Positions 25,041-36,300 of a DNA stretch of 64,000 nt are shown one piece after another (the first letter of the stretch is position 1; the number at the start of each line of letters is the position of its first letter). A model generated the notes under the pieces. That model saw nothing but the letters and a program-made list of their open reading frames with translations, ran no database searches and had not been told where the DNA came from. This DNA is from Cristatella mucedo (taxonomy: Eukaryota; Bryozoa; Phylactolaemata; Cristatellidae). The stretch lies in assembly GCA_009760855.2 (NCBI GenBank), contig WPIO01000019.1:62001-126000 (forward strand), in the 5' to 3' direction. The translations under genes and the position numbers were made by a program.

Positions 25041-25579
25041 CTAGACAATTGGGACATTTCTGGTTAGTCGCAGCGGCCCGCTTGTCGGTTCCCGACTAAC
25101 TGGCGCCTTTCGCCCTTCGTAGAAAGCCCGTCGAGTGGCTGCCGGACGAATTGCCATCCGGGCCCTTCTCATCGACTCTCCGAAATCGTTTTTCCACGTT
25201 TGCCAGAGGATGCCACGAGAGACGACCCCTCCGGCCCCCAGGGAGACTCGGCCGCCCTTGACGAACGGGCCGTTTAGGTTGGCGTAGCTGCAAGCGTTAA
25301 ACCACCATCCCGAATTCTCAAGAGAAGCGCAGTGCAGATTTCGATCCCGATCATTGTCGCTGTCCGGAGTGCTGAACAAAGCGTCGCGGTGATGTACGCC
25401 AAGGGCGTCGCCTGCGCTGCCGCCGGTGAAGTTGCCAAGGCGTAAGGCAAAGAGGTTGGAAGCGTCGTCTACTCGGAAGTAAGAGTACGTTGCGTGAGCG
25501 TAGCCACCCGACCAATCCCACAGGTCCACGCGAAGCTCGTAGTCATCTTCTCTCGTCATCTGGCTAGCGTGTTCATTGC
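25041..25579 (-). CDS. FReD gene exon 4: C-terminal half of fibrinogen domain and stop
   Basis: Acceptor CTTTCCAG|GC. It encodes NEHASQ, YELRVDLWDW, FSTPDSDNDRDRNLHC, WWFNACSYANLNGPF and RMAIRPAA, then about 25 further residues and TAG. Confidence 0.94.
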
Positions 25580-28500
25580 CTGGAAAGAGAGCGAAGATGC
25601 GTAGTCGCAGAAGTTAGACGCCAGCGGCTATTTCTCACGGTTGCTATCCCTCAGATTGACCCTGCGTGCGAAGCGAGCGAATCACTGGGCTACTTTAACT
25701 TCTCTCCTGCTCCAGTATGGGTCATTCTGGTGCGGCCTCCGAGAAACGAGGATAATAGTACTAAAGTAATTCGCAGCAGATTAGAAGTAAATTCCTTTCC
25801 GGGCCGTTCACTTGGATTGAGAATTTAAGCATACCAACTGATGAACCAAAAAATGCACACGCACATGCACCACGATTCACACGGACGAAACAAATGGTAT
25901 GAGAAGCAGGTGGGCTTAAAGTTTGCTTTAAATGTAGTTAAGCCAGGGAATGTCGTGACATCAATCGGTAGAGGGTTTCAAGCTTCAGGTGCGTTTGAAA
26001 CGATGACGCGGTCACCCAAGGATGTGAGCTTCGTTAGAGGCAGTTGCACTGAATTTGGTTAGCAGCACAGCAAAGCGACCCGAGTCGAAAAAGCTGGTGG
26101 TTTGAGAGGATTCCCTAGAAGTAAGCCTCTCACATAGGCAATACGGAGCAATACAATTGGGAGATATAAAAGTTAGTGAAGCAAGCTCAAAGCAGTTGGG
26201 CTTCTCGATGGGAAGTCAGCGCAGGTGATGAGAGAAGTGATGTGACATGGTAGAAGCGACATTCGTGCCAGTCGAGCCTCGCCGCCATGTCCGGCACAAT
26301 CTATAAGCATCTTAATGCAGAGGCAGATCTGGAATGAAGTAGGAAAAGAAGTTCAGATGTCAACGGATGTAAAAAAATTCATAGACTACGCCTGGATATT
26401 TTGCACAGGCCGCAGCAGTAGTGCAGGCTCGCTCAGCCAACTTTTCGATTAACGGCAGCAGCCATTTTAGCTGCTGCTGCACCCGCACCGTTACCTACCC
26501 AACCAATAATCAGTGTTGGGATTGCCAAAGCCGCGGCTGTAGTCGGACCATTTCCTGTTGAATGTGGTTTCGCTGTCATTTCGGTGATGCAGCACTGTCC
26601 AGCCGCCGCCGTCGGTACGCATGTCGCATTGCACCAGTACCACTTTGTTGCCCACCATGATCGGATATATTCCGCTATGCGATACTCCAGCTCGCTGCAG
26701 ATGGTAGCAGTCTAAAACGAAACGAGCCGCGAGAATGACAAACGACGGCAACCAGCACGCACTCCGCTGACGATTAGTAGAAGCGAAAGACGCTGCTCAG
26801 AGGATAACCGCTTGCATCGCCACCAAACTTGGAATCTAAGATGGAAGCTTTACGTAAAAAAGCTTGAGACTATGGCTACCGCGAGTCAATTGTTCTGCTG
26901 GTCAAGCGGGTCAAACTCGCGCTAGACCAAATCAGTGTCGGCGTCGGTTGAAGGCACTGTAGCCTTAATTGGCTGTTAAATAAACACCGAGAATAGAACT
27001 GCAGGCGCGTCGTGGCGAGATATAAATGAATCCAAAATATTGGTGCCTATTTATAGCGGCATCGCTACTCTAAATTTCAGTGCTAATGCGAAAAATATTC
27101 TTTTCTATATCCGACATTCTTTCACTTCTGACCACTTCCTTTCAAAATTCATTTTTATCGCTTAACTACAACCTTTTCTACAACTAATTAGGTTGAGAGA
27201 TGCGGCAATTTTAGTTCCCTTTTCTACAGGCAATTACGTTTAGCGCTTACTGATGAAATTTTATGGAACCACGCTAGCGCATTCTCACGTAAACGCTCTC
27301 TGAAAGGCAGGCCCGGTCCAGCCAGCGGCTCGGCGCTTTCGAACTGCCATTCTGCTGTCATTTCCGAAAAAAGCTTTGCTAAGTTCCGATTTAAATTGCA
27401 TATTGCAGACAACGTCAGTTGAGAGTGACCACATAAGTTCACGCGATTTTGTCCGCTTTCTTCTGTGACTGGTATCCCAAGGCACAGTCGCTTGCCCACC
27501 CTTGCCCAATACCGTGATCCAGCATCGCAGCTGCAGTTCAGTAAAGCGTGCTAATCAAAACGATAACTGATGCACGCTGCCGGCAGCTGCGTTCAGATTG
27601 CACTGAAAGATGTTTATGTAATGGATTTATTACTGTAGCTGCGAGGCATGCGATGTTTGCCAGAACGCTTTTGAAAAGGGTCGTTCGCAGAAATATATTT
27701 TAAGGTGGTCTATCTTTACCTTAGAGGCTGTCGACTGAAAATTGCATTTCGTTCACTGCGAATGCAGAAATACCGGCTTGCGTCCACATCGCTTACGAGA
27801 CTTTACACGAGCGCAGCCCTGCGACATTTCCTTAGAATCATTTAAGGTTAGCAGACAGCGGCATGGCTGAATAAACCTAAAGTTGCACAGACCGAAATTG
27901 GAACAAAATGGAAAATGCATCTTCAAGAAAAAAGACTCACTTCCTCAGACCTGTAGGAGAGGCTCTCTCAGCACTCAGACGCGGCACAGTGTAAAAGGCA
28001 TCACATACGTTGCGTTCAGGTGCAATGCTAAATTCTCGCGTTTGCTCGCTGCATTGCAGCTAGCTTGTTCTCGGAGGCCGCCGCTTCCGTTGAACGCCAA
28101 AGAGGCGCCAGTGGCGGACGCGGCGAGATTTCTGCAGCCCAACTCGGCCGGCGGCGCGACGCGGCGAAGCTGCTATGGGGCTCGTCGCAGCGACGTGCGC
28201 GCGTCTCACTGGATTTAACTGGCAGATCCTTGGGAGCGGCGAAGTTGGACTGGTTGCTGCTGTACACCGGCGTCTGAGGCGGCGCCGCCGCCGCCGGCGC
28301 CGCACTGGCCGTCGACCCGGGCGCTCTGGCCGCCGGCGGCCGCGAGGTGCACGAGCTCAGCATGTGCGCAACGTCTTTGCGAAGTTTCTCGACGGATCCG
28401 CTCAGTCCGCCGACGAGGCTGCAGCAGCAGCAGCGAGAGCGCGCCAGTCAGCGCCCAGCTATCGGCACGCTTCTTCTTCGCGGGGCAGGCGCAGCAGCGC

Positions 28501-28662
28501 GCGCTCGCCAGACCGAAGCCGCCGCCGCCGCAGCGCTAGAGAAAGAGCCGCGGCCTCGACGACGCTCTGCCGCTGCTGCTCTGCTGCCGCTGCTCCGACG
28601 CCTCTGAGCGAGAGGGCGCCAATTCCCCGGAGCGGAGCAGCAGCTGAGAGCAGCTGAGAGCA

Positions 28663-28706
<44 letters not shown>

Positions 28707-31678
28707 TTCGTTCGCCGCTTTTCGGCTCGAACGAGCCGGCAGCCATCTGCCGACGATTGACGCGGCAGCGGCCACGTGGAATTTCGCTTTCGCTCCGCCC
28801 CCTCAACCGCAGCTCGTGAGCGTCGAATCGCCAAAACCGTCGAGGTGCGTGGGGGTGGTGGTAATCGCTTTATTTTCTCTGCGCGAGGTTAGTAATAATA
28901 ATAATAATAATAATGCACTTGACAAAGCGCCCTCAGAAAACTCAATCTAGGCGCTTTACATTTGCTGCAAAGGGAAACGCGATTGAATGGCGAGTAATAT
29001 CATGCTTGATAAACAACATGAATAACACGGTTAGGGGTGACATGCACAGGGTCAGCGTGCAAGTCTGGTTAGTGGCAGCATGCGCAGGTTAAACCGTCTT
29101 GCTAGCTCGTCGGGGCGCCAATCGACTGAGCGAGCAGTTTGAGAAGCCTTCGGCGGCGCTTCGAGCTCGTCGCTATGCGTTTGGGAAACGCTAACCCAAA
29201 AATGGGAGCCTCAGTCTTCGTGGTAAAGCGTCCATAGCTCCCAAGCTGGCTTAGCGGTTAGCGAATCGGATTGCGGACCCTGAGATTTCGCGTTTGAATG
29301 CTGCTAGCGGCCGAGTCTGTCGCCCTTCGACTCTTAGCCACCACATATAACGGGGCGGTACTGGCCGCAAAAATGCAAGGCTGCGGAAAAAAGAGCTGCT
29401 GATTTGATCGTCTTATGCCGTATCCACAGAAGAGTTCCAGCATGCGTTAGGTGCCTAAGAAAGTGATATAGTTCTCTTAGGGCGCTGCACTTTATTGTTA
29501 CCACAATTAGGAATCTGCGGCTGCAGTAAGAAATAGAGAAGTGCCCCCTCCGTAGTACTCCAAACCAACAACGTGCAGGTTTACTTAACTAAGCAGAAGA
29601 ACCTTACCGCTGGGCCACGAGCAGCCGCTCAGTGAGCCGTAATGGCTCACTGGGTAAGGCGGTTGCTTTTCACGACCTCTGGGCCGAGGTCGTGCGTTCG
29701 AATCCTGCGGTGGGCCATCCTTTATCACCACTGCAAGCGGTGGTGATAGCCATAAAGGCTCTTCTGTCGCTACACAAAAAAGAGGCTGTTAAATCAGCTA
29801 GTATTTATTTATTTTAGGAAGGGGGTGGCAGGATAGGACGTAGAGAGCTGGCTCTCATCTCAGGGATGCTGACTTACAGTAAGTGGAGTCTCGCTGGTAG
29901 CTCTGCTGGATCTGTCAGCAGCAGCAGCAGCGTTTGCTATGAGCGATCATCGAGTCCTTCTTGAGCCTCCATCATCTCGCAGAGGAGAATCGCTGGCACT
30001 CGGCCAGAGATTCGCGAGCCGAGATGTCGCGGCCGCCGGCGATCGTCCGGCGAAGCCCTAAAGTATGCACTGCCCCGGGGATCCGCTTTAGGTCCACTTC
30101 TATTCAAAATGTATTATCGCCCAATTGCTGATGTAATCGCCAAGTACAATCGAGTCCTTACTTTCTAACGCACATCGCACACCTTTGTCCCTGTAAGTTT
30201 GCGTGGCGGTAAAGCCTTTTAGTACTATCATAAACGCTGCTTGCCTGCTAGGGAGAAATCGAGTGTTACTCAGAAATTAAAAAGTTAATCCCCAAAATGG
30301 GCTCGGTTGGCATTTTTCCTGTAGTCTCTGCATGCAATGGTGGAGCCAGGATTTGTATCAGGGGGCAAGACCGGCAACAACTTTGATGATGTAGGGGGCA
30401 AGATCCGCAAGATTTTCAAGTAGGCTGGGCCAGACAAAGCAATTAAGGAAAAATTATAGCGTACAATCGTAGTGTTTATTCGATATGAACGCGTCAGTTG
30501 CTAATTGAGTGGAATTAAAGCACAATTTCTTCTTTTGTAACTGTCATGGGCGAAGGAATGGGGGCGGCCCCGCTCGCTGCCCTGCTCACTGTGGGGGGAA
30601 AGGGGGCAAATGCCCATTACCCCACGGGTCTGCCATTGTCTGCATGTTATTCTTGTGTCCTATTCCCATACGTCAAGCACCACAGTCAAGCCTCTTTCAG
30701 CTTACTAACACTGACAAATGGCTTGTTTAGATAAGAACACCAGATCCATGCTGGTAAATGCATTTGTAACATTTCGTCTAGAATTTTGTCACCTGCTATT
30801 TATGGTCATTCTGCCTGTAGGACGCTTTCAGTTGGTGCGAAACTCTTAAGCTACGAATTTCTGCCGCGACTGCCGAAGCTGCCATACAAATTACATGCCT
30901 TCGCACAGACCTGTAGTGGGCTTCACATCGTACTACCCGCTCTCCTGACTCAAGTCGTTTAGCTGTTCCTCTAACTTTAAATTCTTTGGAGACCTTTCTG
31001 TATGCTCCCAAAGGCTGGAACTCACTGCCAACCGAGTCGTGATATTCGCTTGCTGCCCGTGTGAAAAAACGCGGGTTCCCGCTCCACTTCTCAGGCGAAG
31101 CAGCGGCCGGTGCGGGCAGCTAGTCCGCATGTAGCCCGCAGCGCCTGCGGCCCCTCCTAGAAGCGGCGGCAGCAGCAGAGGCGGCGGCAGGCAACGGTAG
31201 CAGTACGAGCGGCAGAAGCGGCGGCGCAGCTGCTCGCTCGCGAGCCGACGGGTCACCTGATGACCTCTCGATGGCGCTCGCCCTGCTCTCGCCGGCTGCC
31301 GTAGCCGTCGCTCTGTATCGCCTCCAGGAGTGCGCATTGGTGTTCGCTCTGCAACGTTGGCGACAGGGATCTGTAGTTCCCGCGGTGGCAGAAGGATCCG
31401 ACGTCACCCGGCGATACCCTTCTGAATTCAGGATGATAGCGTGCCCAGTGGTCTGTCGAGTCGTCGCTGCCGCCGCCGCCGCCGCGAGATGGCACCGACG
31501 CCGGTCTCGAGGACCCCGCGGTGGCTCCTGTGTTGCGACGACTTAGGTCCACGTACTGCCCGCGGTCCTCTACCGCTTCGTCGTCGTCGTAGTCGTCCTC
31601 GTTTTGCGCACTGACCGACGCAATGAGCAGACAGAGCAGCAACGCCCTCTCGGCGGCCCGACTGCGACGGCCCGGCAT
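25041..31678 (-). CDS. secreted fibrinogen C-terminal domain (FReD) protein, 4 exons
   Basis: Exons in reading order: 31678-31257, 28418-28210, 26711-26499 and 25579-25041. The phases (2, 1, 1) agree at every junction and give 460 residues. Residues 1-24 form a signal peptide (basic n-region, ALLLCLLIASVSA), so the protein should be secreted. An acidic DDYDDDEAVED stretch and a Ser/Gly-rich spacer follow, then a short amphipathic helix near 146-162 (EKLRKDVAHML) and a Pro/Ala linker. The fibrinogen domain runs from about 211 to 435, with Cys pairs 212/239 and 365/378, CDMRTDGGGWTVLHHR, the calcium-site type Asp cluster around 354-360 and NLNGPF. FReDs bind carbohydrates or act as ligands or innate-immune lectins. 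No collagen or long coiled-coil region is present, so it is neither a typical ficolin nor an angiopoietin. Exons 1 and 2 rest on splice sites, phase and signal-peptide logic and are less certain than the FReD exons. Confidence 0.8.
25840..26300 (-). mobile_element. degenerate LINE family A fragment in FReD intron
   Basis: TTTAAATGTAGTTAAGCCAG, the CGGTCACCCAAGGATGTGAG block and similar words correspond to the family A C-terminal/3' UTR sequence, strongly diverged. Confidence 0.5.
26499..26711 (-). CDS. FReD gene exon 3: N-terminal half of fibrinogen domain
   Basis: Acceptor GTTTTAG|AC, donor G|GTAGGT. It encodes CYHLQRAGVSHSGIYPI, VQCDMRTDGGGWTVLHHR and DYWLG. The break after WLG is a common FReD intron position. 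Confidence 0.92.
26712..28209. other. FReD intron 2, no repeat or exon recognised
   Basis: AT-rich to mixed sequence between FReD exons 2 and 3. I see no coding similarity on either strand. Confidence 0.5.
28210..28418 (-). CDS. FReD gene exon 2: short helix and Pro/Ala linker
   Basis: The acceptor lies at the end of a CTG run (CTGCTGCAG|C) and the donor is TCCA|GTGAGA. It encodes LVGGLSGSVEKLRKDVAHML, then a Pro/Ala linker and VYSSNQSNF...KDLPVKS. Phases 2 and 1 match exons 1 and 3. The acceptor is repeat-derived and could be shifted. Confidence 0.6.
28661..28706. repeat. (CCG)n run
   Basis: About 15 CCG units in the GC-rich flank upstream of FReD exon 2. It is the source of the long poly-Arg/Ala/Gly frames around it. 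Confidence 0.9.
28888..29095 (-). mobile_element. LINE family A 3' tail
   Basis: TAATAATAATAATAATAATA, then the hairpin region and 3' UTR words CATGCACAGGGTCAGC. Confidence 0.65.
29235..29510 (+). mobile_element. tRNA-like element with LINE-A-like tail
   Basis: The head GGCTTAGCGGTTAGCGAATC and GCGTTTGAATGC resemble A and B boxes. The 3' end GGTGCCTAAGAAAG...GTTCTCTTAGGGCGCTGCAC resembles the LINE family A hairpin tail. Confidence 0.5.
29630..29820 (+). mobile_element. tRNA-derived SINE
   Basis: Complete copy: GAGCCGTAATGGCTCACTGG head, GTGCGTTCGAATCCTGCGG B box, GCAAGCGGTGGTGATAGCC body, AGAGGCTGTTAAATCAGC and a TATTTATTTATTTTA tail. Confidence 0.85.
30050..30170 (+). mobile_element. LINE family B RT fragment
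   Basis: It reads GSALGPLLFKMYYRPIADVI, the block just before the catalytic YADD in non-LTR reverse transcriptases. Confidence 0.5.
30810..31060 (+). mobile_element. LINE family A RT C-terminal fragment
   Basis: TTCAGTTGGTGCGAAACTCT, TAAATTCTTTGGAGACC and TGCTCCCAAAGGCTGGAAC match the family A coding end. It sits in FReD intron 1. Confidence 0.55.
31257..31678 (-). CDS. FReD gene exon 1: start, signal peptide, acidic spacer
   Basis: The ATG at 31678 opens a basic n-region, a Leu-rich core and an ASVSA|Q cleavage site. The exon continues through an Asp/Glu run and Ser/Gly-rich sequence. The donor ATCAG|GTGACC leaves two bases of a Ser codon. Other GT donors nearby (for example after AGAAGG) cannot be excluded. 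Confidence 0.65.
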
Positions 31679-32271
31679 CTCTTAGGCTCTGCCACGCCGA
31701 CGACCCAGCCGCCGCCGCCGCTGCTAACGCAGATCGCCCTCTGGCGGTAGGTCGTCGGTTGGAGCTCGCGAACCGTATCGTCTTTCACAAGCCGCTGCCG
31801 CGAGGTAGTGGCGGTCTCGGGGTCGGGCAGCGGTCGCTGCGGTGCGGTCTAGAGCGGCGAGGTATTGCCGCCCGCCAGCCGGTATTGACGGCTGCGGCCA
31901 TGCCCTCGGCGCGCCGCCAAGCGGACGATAGCTGAGCGCCGGGCGAGACCGTCTGCTTACAGAACCGATACATTTTGGTTGCAATCTAGTCAAACAATGT
32001 TGACAGCAGCTTTGCACCGCAGATACGCTTAAGCGAGCACCGATCGAGCACCCGGCGCAAACTGCATAGCAACTTGCACGAAGGTGCGTCGCACGAAAAA
32101 ATCTCGTTCGAAGCCGAAATGAACGAAGGCAGCTTGCAGCGCACGCTCGGCGCCGATTGAAGCTGGCCATGCTCTAGGCAGCGCGTCCTTCGCGCGCGAG
32201 TACGAGCGTGAGCGGTGGGGGAGAGGCTGGGTTGGCGGGCGACGGTCGAAATCGAACTGCATTCATAGTCA
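31679..32271 (-). promoter_or_regulatory. GC-rich 5' flank of FReD gene
   Basis: CpG-rich sequence just upstream of the proposed start codon; likely promoter and 5' UTR by position only. Confidence 0.35.
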
Positions 32272-32458
32272 AGAACCGTGATGGCTCACTAGGTAAGGTG
32301 GTTGCTTTCACGACCTCGGTCCTGAGGTCGTGGGTTCGATTCCTGCGGTGGGCGATTCTATATCGCCACTGCAAGCGGTGGTGATAGCCTTAAAGGCTCT
32401 TGTGTCGCTATACAAAAAGAGGCTGTTTAATCAGCTAGGATTTATTTGTTTATTTTCT
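32272..32458 (+). mobile_element. tRNA-derived SINE
   Basis: Complete copy including CACGACCTCGGTCCTGAGGT, the GGGTTCGATTCCTGCGG B box, AGCGGTGGTGATAGCC and AGAGGCTGTTTAATCAGC. Confidence 0.85.
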
Positions 32459-32459
32459 C

Positions 32460-33355
32460 CGGTGACCAGCTGCCGAAGAACAAGCAAGCGTAGCCGAGAA
32501 GCCAACGAATGCTGCACCCGGCTGCGCCGCGCCATCCAACTCGTCACCCGATCTTACGGGCGAAGCATTTGGCCGTCGGTCATTTTACCGTCGCTGGGGG
32601 CGTCGTTTGCGCTGCGCGTGCGGACGCCCGCATGAATGGGACGGCCAGCGACTGGCGCATTCGGGAGATGAGAACAGCTTCGGCGTCGCTGCAACAACCT
32701 TCATTCGGTGCGTCGCGTCGCCGGAAAGGGTTTCGCCTGCTGCCACTACCCAGGGACTCTTCGCGCCACTAGCACCGGGCTAGTTCGCTTCTGGTTTTCC
32801 CGCTGCTGTTTCTCACGCGTAGCTCTGACCGCCGCGCGGTCATTTATGCACTCTCGCTCCCGTACCGCTCACGCGCCGGAAGCGAGAGTGCTGTTGCTAA
32901 GCTTCATGCACTTCGTCGCTAACGCTGCGCTCTCGCTGCCGTGTGCGTCGTCTATAGCTGGCGACGGCGGTCCGTACTTATTTTGAATTTCTTCCGCACT
33001 CGCGCGCATGCATGTCAGCGTCCTTCTTCTCGCCGCGCTTGCCCAATGCAACCGGAAATCCGCGTGGACCGAGCTAAAGTCTGCAGGAGCAGCAGCGATG
33101 AGCAACAGTAGCGGCGTCAGCAAAGCCTTCTGTAATTTGACATTCTTTTTAACGGCAAGTAAGCGGCACCAAGCAGAACACCGAAGCGGACTCAAAGACG
33201 TTTATTCACACGGAAGTCGCAGCGGGCCAGTACACCATCGTCTTGCCCGGCGTCCTTGACGTAACTCACTAGGCCTTTGCCACCCGTTACTTAAATGCCA
33301 CTGCCACAAGTCGCAGCAGCCCATAAACCAACGGTAGAGTCATAATCTCTGCTGG
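32460..33355. other. GC-rich gene-free stretch
   Basis: No coding similarity recognised on either strand; short arginine-rich frames only. Confidence 0.4.
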
Positions 33356-33359
33356 ACCA

Positions 33360-36300
33360 TAAGTCACTCTAAGCCATAAGCTGACCTTAGGAGGCCGTTG
33401 CCGTCGATTGCCCTCGCGCGTACATGCAAGGTTGGTTGATAGGATGCGGTTGCACTTTTAATGCAGCACAGTTGTGCAGGAAAGTTTTGATCTTCTCCCA
33501 CCGGCTTTGTTTGTAATTGTAACAGACTATCACATATTGCTGTATTGTCTCAGGCAATAGCCGTCGATTGCCATGAATTGCCCAAGGTTGAAAGCGATCA
33601 AGGACAGCATGTGCGCCCACAGTGACCATTGTGTGGGAGGATAATTGCAAATTCAGACAGCCAATTTCCAGCAAATTTAAACTAGATAGCTGCAGAGACC
33701 GCGCCATTGCCGTCGATTGTGCCTTTGTCGATTTAAAAAAGGACGTGGTTGCACTTTTAATGCAGCGTAATGCAATACGCAAGGAAAGTTGGAGCTTCTC
33801 TCAGCAACTGTCGGCGCATTTGTAACTGTCCGTTATGGATTGGTGTATCTCCCCGGGCCATTGCCGTCGATTGCCGTGGTTTGCTGTCCATTGAACGCGT
33901 AATGTAATGTAATGTATCTCCGTCTGTAACTCCACAAAGTCATAAATACCATGTGGGTGTTACGCAGGAGAGTTTTGTATAGCGAACTCACAGCCTAAGC
34001 GGCTTTCGGTACGCATTCGGTAGCCAACAGACTTCGTCCCACGCAACAAAGAGAAAGTGGGAAGCATAGCAGAGTCAGGAGAGCAGTTGAGGTAGTGAGT
34101 AGCATGGAAGTAGCAGCTCAGGACCGCTGAAAAGGATGTGCCATTGTCAGCAGTAGGAGAGTAGTTGTCGTTGCGTAAGAATTGTGGAAGCGAGTTCCAC
34201 AGTCTAGGGTAAAAAATATGCGCGTACACAGGTACATGTTACGTGGAATGAGTTACGGTTTATTGCAGCCAATCTTGTCAATTTTCCACGGATTTCGCTA
34301 TCGGCCCCTACCATGGCTGTTGATTGCCGTGCATTGCTGACAGTTAACGACAAAAGCATCTTGAAAATTCCACTGTTTTACTTTGGACGCAGCTGAATGT
34401 TATATGCAATGACAATTGAGGGTTTCGCACTGCCAATTTCTCTTCAATTCGCCGGGAATTGGGGTATTGGCCCAGACATTGCTGTTGATTGTCGTTCATT
34501 GCTCGCGATTGTACGTTCGCTATTGATTGAAAGGACTTTATTGCACTTTTGACACAGTGGGCTGCGACAGTTAAGATATATTTGATCCTGGCCCAGTCAC
34601 TTTCCAGGGATTTACGATGGACCATAATGGATAGCCGTATTTGCCCGTGCCATTGCCGTCGATTGCCATGGATTGCCCAAGATTAGAAGGTTAGAGCTGG
34701 TTGAAAGGGTTGAAAGTATGTGCTCGAGCAGTGAGATGTTACGTGGAATGAGAATTGAAGCTTGATGCAGCCGATTTCTCGTTGATTTGCCACGGATTTC
34801 TGTTTAGTCACTGCCATTGCTGTCGATTGCCATGCATTGTTGACAATTAACGTGCAAACTTGCTTGAAAGTCCTACGGTTTCACTTTTAGCACAAAGAAA
34901 TGTGAAATGCGATGAAAATAGACACTTCGTGCAGCCAATTTAGTGTCAACTTGCCACGGATTGTAGTGGATTGCTGCTTAGAGCCGAACCGTTGCCGTAG
35001 ATTGCCATGCATTACCCGAGATTGTACGAGCGCATTGCTTAAATTAATGTGGTTGACTTTAACCAGTGTGCTTTTTAACATGCATTAAAAATTGGAGCAT
35101 TGCAAACCGATTTCCGAGCATTTTGCGTCAGATTGCTGTAAATTGAGGTATTGGCCCGGGCCATTGCAGTGCATTGCTACCGAATGATCGAGGCGATTGG
35201 AGTGAAATTATGGGATTACACAAAAACCAAAAGTTTGAGCAACGTGAAATCACTGCTGGAGCTTAAAGTGTACGTATTCTGGTCGTTTTTCGGCGGGTGC
35301 GGTACATTGACGTACTGGCCCGGGCAGTTGCAGTCGATTGCAATGGATTGCTGCAGAATGGCCGAGGCAATTACAGTGAAGTTATGCAAGTACAAAATAA
35401 CCGAATAGTAGAGCAGCATGAAATCATAGTTAGAGCTTCTAGTATACGCATTCTGGTCGCTGTGTATCGAATTTCGGTGGATTGAGGTGGATTGTGGTAT
35501 GGGACCGGGTGGTTGCAGTCGATTGCAATTCATTGCATGAGAACGCGTGTGCACAATGGAACGAATTGTTTGGACGCACTTTGAACTGAGTCTATTCCTA
35601 TATGAAATGTCAATTAAAGCTTTTCGATGGCGATTTTAGGATGACTTGCATTGGAATAGAGTGGATTGCGGTAGTTTTCCAGGTCATTTCAGGCGATTGC
35701 CGCCCATTGCCACAGAGCGAGGTTGCACAGTTTTTTTTTATTTTACGTGGTTGTGCACACAGCACAATGCACTTTAATATCCAATGAAAACTGGAGCTCG
35801 GCGCAATGGATTTCGATTTTTTATGCGGTGGATTGAAGTGGATTGCGGTATTGGCCCGGGCTATTGCAGTCGATTGCAGCGCGTTGCACAAGAGCGGCCG
35901 TGCCAATGCAAGTGAAAAATTTTCAAATGTAATTGTTGCAGAGTGTGCTGTCATATGCAATCAAAAAGGAGCTTTTTGATAAGCATTTCTTTCGTTGTAT
36001 GGTGGAATGCAGTGGATTGCCATGGATCGTGGCGGATTGGGTAATTGGCCTGGGCCACTGCAATCTTATTTCAGTGGACTTCGTGAGAACGCGTGAGCGG
36101 AATCGCGCGAAATTTTCTGCGTACATTTTGCGTGTAGCGTAGTTTGATATTCCAAACTTTTTGGAACTGTTCACAGCAGATTTGGGGTGGATTTGACGGG
36201 AACTAGAACGGATTGCGGTGGATTGCGGTACACGCGTCCGGCGTCAAAGCTCATTTGCATAAGTGCTCGTGTGCACAGCGATATGAAATTTTGTGGACAG

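Noticed and set aside
28448-28834. Poly-Arg / poly-Ala / poly-Gly frames
   Set aside because: All three frames read through the same CCG run. None has family features, apart from the separate FReD exon 2 further on.
29690-29712. B-box sequences as functional tRNA genes
   Set aside because: GGTTCGATTCC-like boxes recur inside dispersed SINE copies with AT-rich tails. No copy folds into a complete cloverleaf with an acceptor stem by eye.
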